A stretch of 64,000 nucleotides of DNA from Vibrio maritimus (GTDB lineage: Bacteria > Pseudomonadota > Gammaproteobacteria > Enterobacterales > Vibrionaceae): assembly GCA_003263775.1 (NCBI GenBank), contig JYJJ01000002.1:248001-312000 (forward strand). The letters are read 5' to 3'. This document shows, one piece after another, positions 61,035 through 64,000 of the stretch. Below the pieces are notes generated by a model. The model was not told the DNA's origin. It was given only the letters and a program-made list of their open reading frames with translations, and did no database searches. The translations under genes and the position numbers were made by a program. Numbering within the stretch: the stretch's first letter is position 1; each line of letters opens with the position of its first letter.

Positions 61035-61433
61035 ATGAACATTAGTGAAGTGGCCAAGCGCACCGGGCTAACGGCAAAGTCGATCCGTTTATATGAAGAC
61101 AAGCAGCTTATCTCATTACCCAAACGAGAAGGGAATGGGTATAGAATCTATGGTGAACATCATATTGAAGAACTCCGGGTTATTGCCAGAGCTAAAGGGG
61201 TAGGTTTTACTCTGGAAGAGTGCCGTGAGTTGGTCCTTATTTCGATGAACGAACAGCGTATGAGTGCAGAGGTAAAACAAAAGGCGACTGAGAAATTGGA
61301 TGAGGTGCGTAACAAGATCCTTGAGCTTCAAACAATAGAAAGTCAACTAACCGATTGGATATCTTCATGTCCGGGCGACGAAAACTCGACTTGCCCGATT
61401 GTTGATGACTTAAAAAGGGGCTGCACGCAATAA
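61035..61433 (+). CDS. cueR: Copper-responsive MerR-family regulator CueR
   Basis: The 132-residue protein has the MerR winged helix (NISEVAKRTGLTAKSIRLYE) and a dimerisation helix. The metal-binding loop CPGDENSTCPI places Cys112 and Cys120 at the same positions as the Cu(I) ligands of E. coli CueR. It should activate copper export and oxidation genes when Cu(I) binds. Neither copA nor cueO is adjacent, and I see no CueR-type palindrome in the upstream gap. Confidence 0.9.
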   Translation: MNISEVAKRTGLTAKSIRLYEDKQLISLPKREGNGYRIYGEHHIEELRVIARAKGVGFTLEECRELVLISMNEQRMSAEVKQKATEKLDEVRNKILELQTIESQLTDWISSCPGDENSTCPIVDDLKRGCTQ

Positions 61434-61445
61434 CCACATGCAGCC
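61412..61445 (-). terminator. Terminator of the 57-residue peptide gene, overlapping the end of cueR
   Basis: GGCTGCA and TGCAGCC pair around a 13-base loop; the minus strand continues CCTTTTTAAG. It overlaps the last codons of cueR. Confidence 0.6.
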
Positions 61446-61470
61446 GCATTGCAAAGGTAAAAGCCTATTT

Positions 61471-61644
61471 TTAGAATAGCTTCTCACCGCCTGCTCGTTG
61501 ACAAACCACAAGTGGCACAAAGGTACGAGACCCGTCTGGTAATTGACAATCTACAAATGGACCTGCTGCTGAACTTTGGTATGCTGCGCTTGGCAATGAG
61601 AATGCAAGCACGCCCCCTAACAACAATGCTTTAATGTATTTCAT
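61471..61644 (-). CDS. Small secreted peptide of unknown function
   Basis: The 57-residue product has a clear signal peptide (MKYIKALLLGGVLAFSLPSA). The mature part is about 35 residues long, with two Cys (33 and 48) that could form one disulfide, in FVDCQLPDGSR and LVVCQRAGG. GAGAGGGAAG precedes the ATG at 61644, a strong ribosome binding site, and a terminator hairpin follows. Together these make a real gene likely. It is convergent with cueR. No family is recognised. Confidence 0.7.
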   Translation of the reverse strand: MKYIKALLLGGVLAFSLPSAAYQSSAAGPFVDCQLPDGSRTFVPLVVCQRAGGEKLF

Positions 61645-62060
61645 AATCTTCCCTCTCAATCGATACAAATAATGTGAACTTTCTCGCAAAATTGGCGAGT
61701 CGACTTAAGTATGAGTATTGGAGAATAAAGATCAAAAAATATTGAAAGAATAAAAAAATTTTTATTTCCAAATAAGTATGACTTAATTGCTTACGAGAAA
61801 AAATAATAGACTGAAATTAAAAGGAATTGTTTTAGGTTAGCAATGCTAAGAAAATGAATGAAATCGAATACATAATCTATCTCGCATTACTTTGTTTCTA
61901 ACAATATCTAACCTCGAATGTTATTAAACTTCTGATTTATCGCGTTTTTTTACAGGTATGTACGGCTTTTCATCGACTAAAGTAGCCAATTCCGAAAAAG
62001 TTGCTCGCCTTTACGGTTTTTCGTCATTTTGTTGTCTTATGGTGTCTCAGGTTTAAGACG
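61645..62060. other. AT-rich intergenic region, no gene seen
   Basis: This 416-base stretch contains the promoter of the small peptide gene on one side and the 3' flank of the TraB/GumN gene on the other. I see no ORF with a ribosome binding site and no strong terminator. AT content is high, with A- and T-runs near 61735-61765. Confidence 0.5.
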
Positions 62061-62975
62061 CTATTCATGTGTTTTCATACTACAGCGCGCCGATTCCGAG
62101 CGACTTATTTGCTCTATTGAAAATCCTTCCTGCTTAAGTAACGCCACCACACTCTCTTTCCCAACTAGATGCAATGCCCCTACCGCGATAAAAAATGTCC
62201 CATTTTGATACTCAGATGAGGTTACCAAGCTTCGAACCCATTTTTGATTTCTGTCGATAAGAAATCGTTGGTAGAAGTCGTCGTTATCGCTGTCGATCTG
62301 CAGCATCGCCTCAAGGTTAGCGATATCGCCATGACTCCATGACTTGATCAAACATTGGATATTGTTTTCGGTATACGGCCATTCTTCAATTGATTGAAGC
62401 AGCATTTGCTTTCCGCCTTGTGGCTGGTCTGCAAGTAAGTCGATTTGAAATTGCAGCGACTCGAGTCCTTTGACTGGAAGCGCATGTAGTTGTGCCCAGT
62501 TGCTTAGCTGGTGTTCCACGCCAAACTCGGCATGAAAGTCGAGCGCTGCAAAAACATGTTGCTGCAATACTAAAGCGGCTTGCCATGAGGGTAGAGCCTT
62601 GAGCATGTCGATATTGAGCTTGTTTTGTGAGGCAATCTCATTGAGCTGTGCAAGTTCGTCATTTGTTAATACGTCCTTAACTGGAAGCTCGACAAGGTTT
62701 GGAAAGTCGATATTGCCCCCTAGTTTAGCCTCTAAGACGAGCGCGTCACTTTGCTTGATTGCCATTTCTACCTGCTGGCTTATGGCTTGCTGAGACTTCG
62801 AACCAACATGAACGGTGCCAAACAAATACAGTGTTTGTGAAGCCTTTTGAGCTTTGAATAGCAGCGGCTCAGCAGCGAGGCTAAAAGAAAGTAATGAAAT
62901 CAGTAACGTAGAAAACGTCAAAATTGATTTTTTTGGTATAAATGCTGACCAGGTGAATTGCGAGACGACTAACAT
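62061..62975 (-). CDS. TraB/GumN family protein
   Basis: The 304-residue protein has an N-terminal hydrophobic segment (STLLISLLSFSLAAEP, about 20-35) acting as signal peptide or anchor. The TraB/GumN signatures are YLFGTVHVGSK near the N-terminus and FFIAVGALHLVGKESVVALL near the C-terminus; the paired His residues in GTVH and GALH are the proposed metal ligands of a Tiki-like protease fold. I chose the ATG at 62975; an upstream TTG gives 14 extra residues without support. The substrate is unknown. Confidence 0.85.
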   Translation of the reverse strand: MLVVSQFTWSAFIPKKSILTFSTLLISLLSFSLAAEPLLFKAQKASQTLYLFGTVHVGSKSQQAISQQVEMAIKQSDALVLEAKLGGNIDFPNLVELPVKDVLTNDELAQLNEIASQNKLNIDMLKALPSWQAALVLQQHVFAALDFHAEFGVEHQLSNWAQLHALPVKGLESLQFQIDLLADQPQGGKQMLLQSIEEWPYTENNIQCLIKSWSHGDIANLEAMLQIDSDNDDFYQRFLIDRNQKWVRSLVTSSEYQNGTFFIAVGALHLVGKESVVALLKQEGFSIEQISRSESARCSMKTHE

Positions 62976-63252
62976 TTTTAAGCTCAATGAAAATAAGGGG
63001 TAACCAAAGGATATCAATTGGTTTGAATATGGGGAAGAAGTTCTAAAACGTACCTTAGCAAAAGCGTCATATTGTCGAGCGGGTAATCTTATTTATAACG
63101 ACATTTTTATCTTAACTCTTTGTAATTTATTGGTTTATTATTTGTTTGTTTTTCTGATAACGATGGAGATCACAGTTATTTGGAGGGCTAATTGAAGCTG
63201 CGGAATGGGAAGATAACTTGTGCCGCATAATTTACTTCCATCCGGAGAATTC

Positions 63253-64000
63253 ATGTTCCGTAACAGCATGATTAGCTTAGCCATCTTGGCATCAGGAATG
63301 TCCCATGCGACGCAAACACCACAACAAATTGTGGACCGTATTTCAGAAGATCTGTTGATTCATTATCAGGTTGAGGCTAACACCTCAGACGCGAATAACT
63401 TGCCGTGCCAAACATTGGGAGCTGATTGGGCGCTATGCAATAAAAGTGTGATGACGCTTAGCAATCAAGGTCAAGCTATCAATAATAAAGACTGGTCTCT
63501 GTATATCCACAGTGTGCGTATTATTTTGTCTTTGGATAGCGAACAGTTCACGATAGCACGCCTTACAGGTGATTTATATGAGCTTAAACCAACAGCTGCG
63601 TTTAAAGGTCTTGAGCAAGGTGAAAGTCTAGATATTCCGGTGATCGGCGAATATTGGCAGTTGTTTGAGTCAGACTTCATGCCGCGAGCATTTGTGAATC
63701 ATGAACAGGCAGAGCTAGAGTGCTCAAGCAAATGGACACTGAGGATCTAAGTCAGTTTGTTAAACCCATTGCACCGAGCCTATTAAAACGTGTGTCGACG
63801 GATAACAATACCCTGATGACGCCAACAACGCGATTCGAGCAAAACCAAGACTTAGGCCAACTCGACATTACAAGTCATATCGTACCCACGCCGAATCAAG
63901 TTCGCTTAAGCAAAGGAAATTTGGACATAAGCCAAGGGCTAGATTTTACTTCATTGCCACTGTCCAACAAGGCGTTAGAAGCCATCGAACATCGAGCGGT
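63253..64000 (+). CDS. GH20 beta-N-acetylhexosaminidase (chitobiase), 5' part, single-base frameshift near 63720
   Basis: GGAG precedes the ATG at 63253, which gives a signal peptide (MFRNSMISLAILASGMSHA). The following segment resembles the N-terminal carbohydrate-binding domain of bacterial chitobiases (LLIHYQVEANTSD, DWSLYIHSVRIIL, EYWQLFESDFMPRAFV). The frame stops at 63750, but one G restored at 63720 gives AELEVLKQMDTEDLSQFVKP and DNNTLMTPTTRFEQN, open to the window end. The catalytic TIM barrel lies outside the window. The enzyme would split GlcNAc from chitooligosaccharides. Confidence 0.82.

Overview
The window looks like an ordinary chromosomal backbone segment of a Vibrio species (Gammaproteobacteria), probably from the large chromosome. 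Evidence: nearly every protein is a recognisable Vibrio/Enterobacterales housekeeping protein; the order leuS-lptE-holA-rsfS-rlmH-mrdA-mrdB-rlpA-dacA-ybeD-lipB-lipA, the gcvB-gcvA-DUF423-rlmM block and the fldA/ybfF/seqA/pgm neighbourhood match gene orders known from that group. From memory, the set also resembles Vibrio cholerae chromosome I around VC0900-VC0997 in rearranged order. I see no prophage, integron, transposase, rRNA, tRNA or CRISPR array.

Layout. 1-6.4 kb: truncated MATE efflux pump, NnrS, asparagine synthetase B, CPA2-type antiporter. 6.4-10.9 kb: N-acetylglucosamine locus, nagAC divergent from the PTS transporter nagE. 11-18 kb: glnS, fur, DUF4442 protein, flavodoxin, DUF2788 protein, ybfF, seqA, pgm. 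18-23.8 kb: the GcvB small RNA divergent from its activator gene gcvA, then an alpha/beta hydrolase, DUF423, rlmM, and the opposing xni and ppnN. 24-30.3 kb: a diguanylate cyclase, a TPR protein with a dead GGDEF-like domain, queF, syd and a DUF2310 zinc-ribbon protein. 30.3-33 kb: methionine importer metNIQ under a MetJ operator. 33-38.4 kb: gmhB, a lysozyme-inhibitor lipoprotein and the trehalose genes treR-treB-treC with two TreR operators. 38.4-43.5 kb: a palindromic intergenic repeat, a YitT protein, glyA with a PurR operator, a small lipoprotein, lipBA, ybeD. 43.5-54 kb: cell-wall elongation genes (dacA, rlpA, mrdB, mrdA), ribosome factors (rlmH, rsfS), holA, lptE, leuS. 54-64 kb: ybeL, cysZ, zipA, ligA, a chitoporin-like porin, a DUF2057 protein, cueR, a 57-residue secreted peptide, a TraB/GumN protein and the 5' part of a GH20 chitobiase.

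How it works together. Chitin use recurs: outer-membrane porin (58975), GH20 beta-N-acetylhexosaminidase (63253), GlcNAc uptake (nagE), deacetylation (nagA) and control (nagC). Trehalose uptake and hydrolysis (treB, treC) form a second PTS locus. Cell envelope growth and division are covered by mrdA/mrdB/dacA/rlpA/zipA/lptE.

The most important caveat is sequence quality. Fourteen genes carry a single missing base (nagC, nagE, the 19376 hydrolase, DUF423, ppnN, queF, metI, gmhB, treR, treB, treC, mrdA, ligA, chitobiase). All are deletions, most at G or C runs, and they hit essential genes such as ligA. I read them as base-calling errors rather than true pseudogenes and annotate each as one full-length gene.
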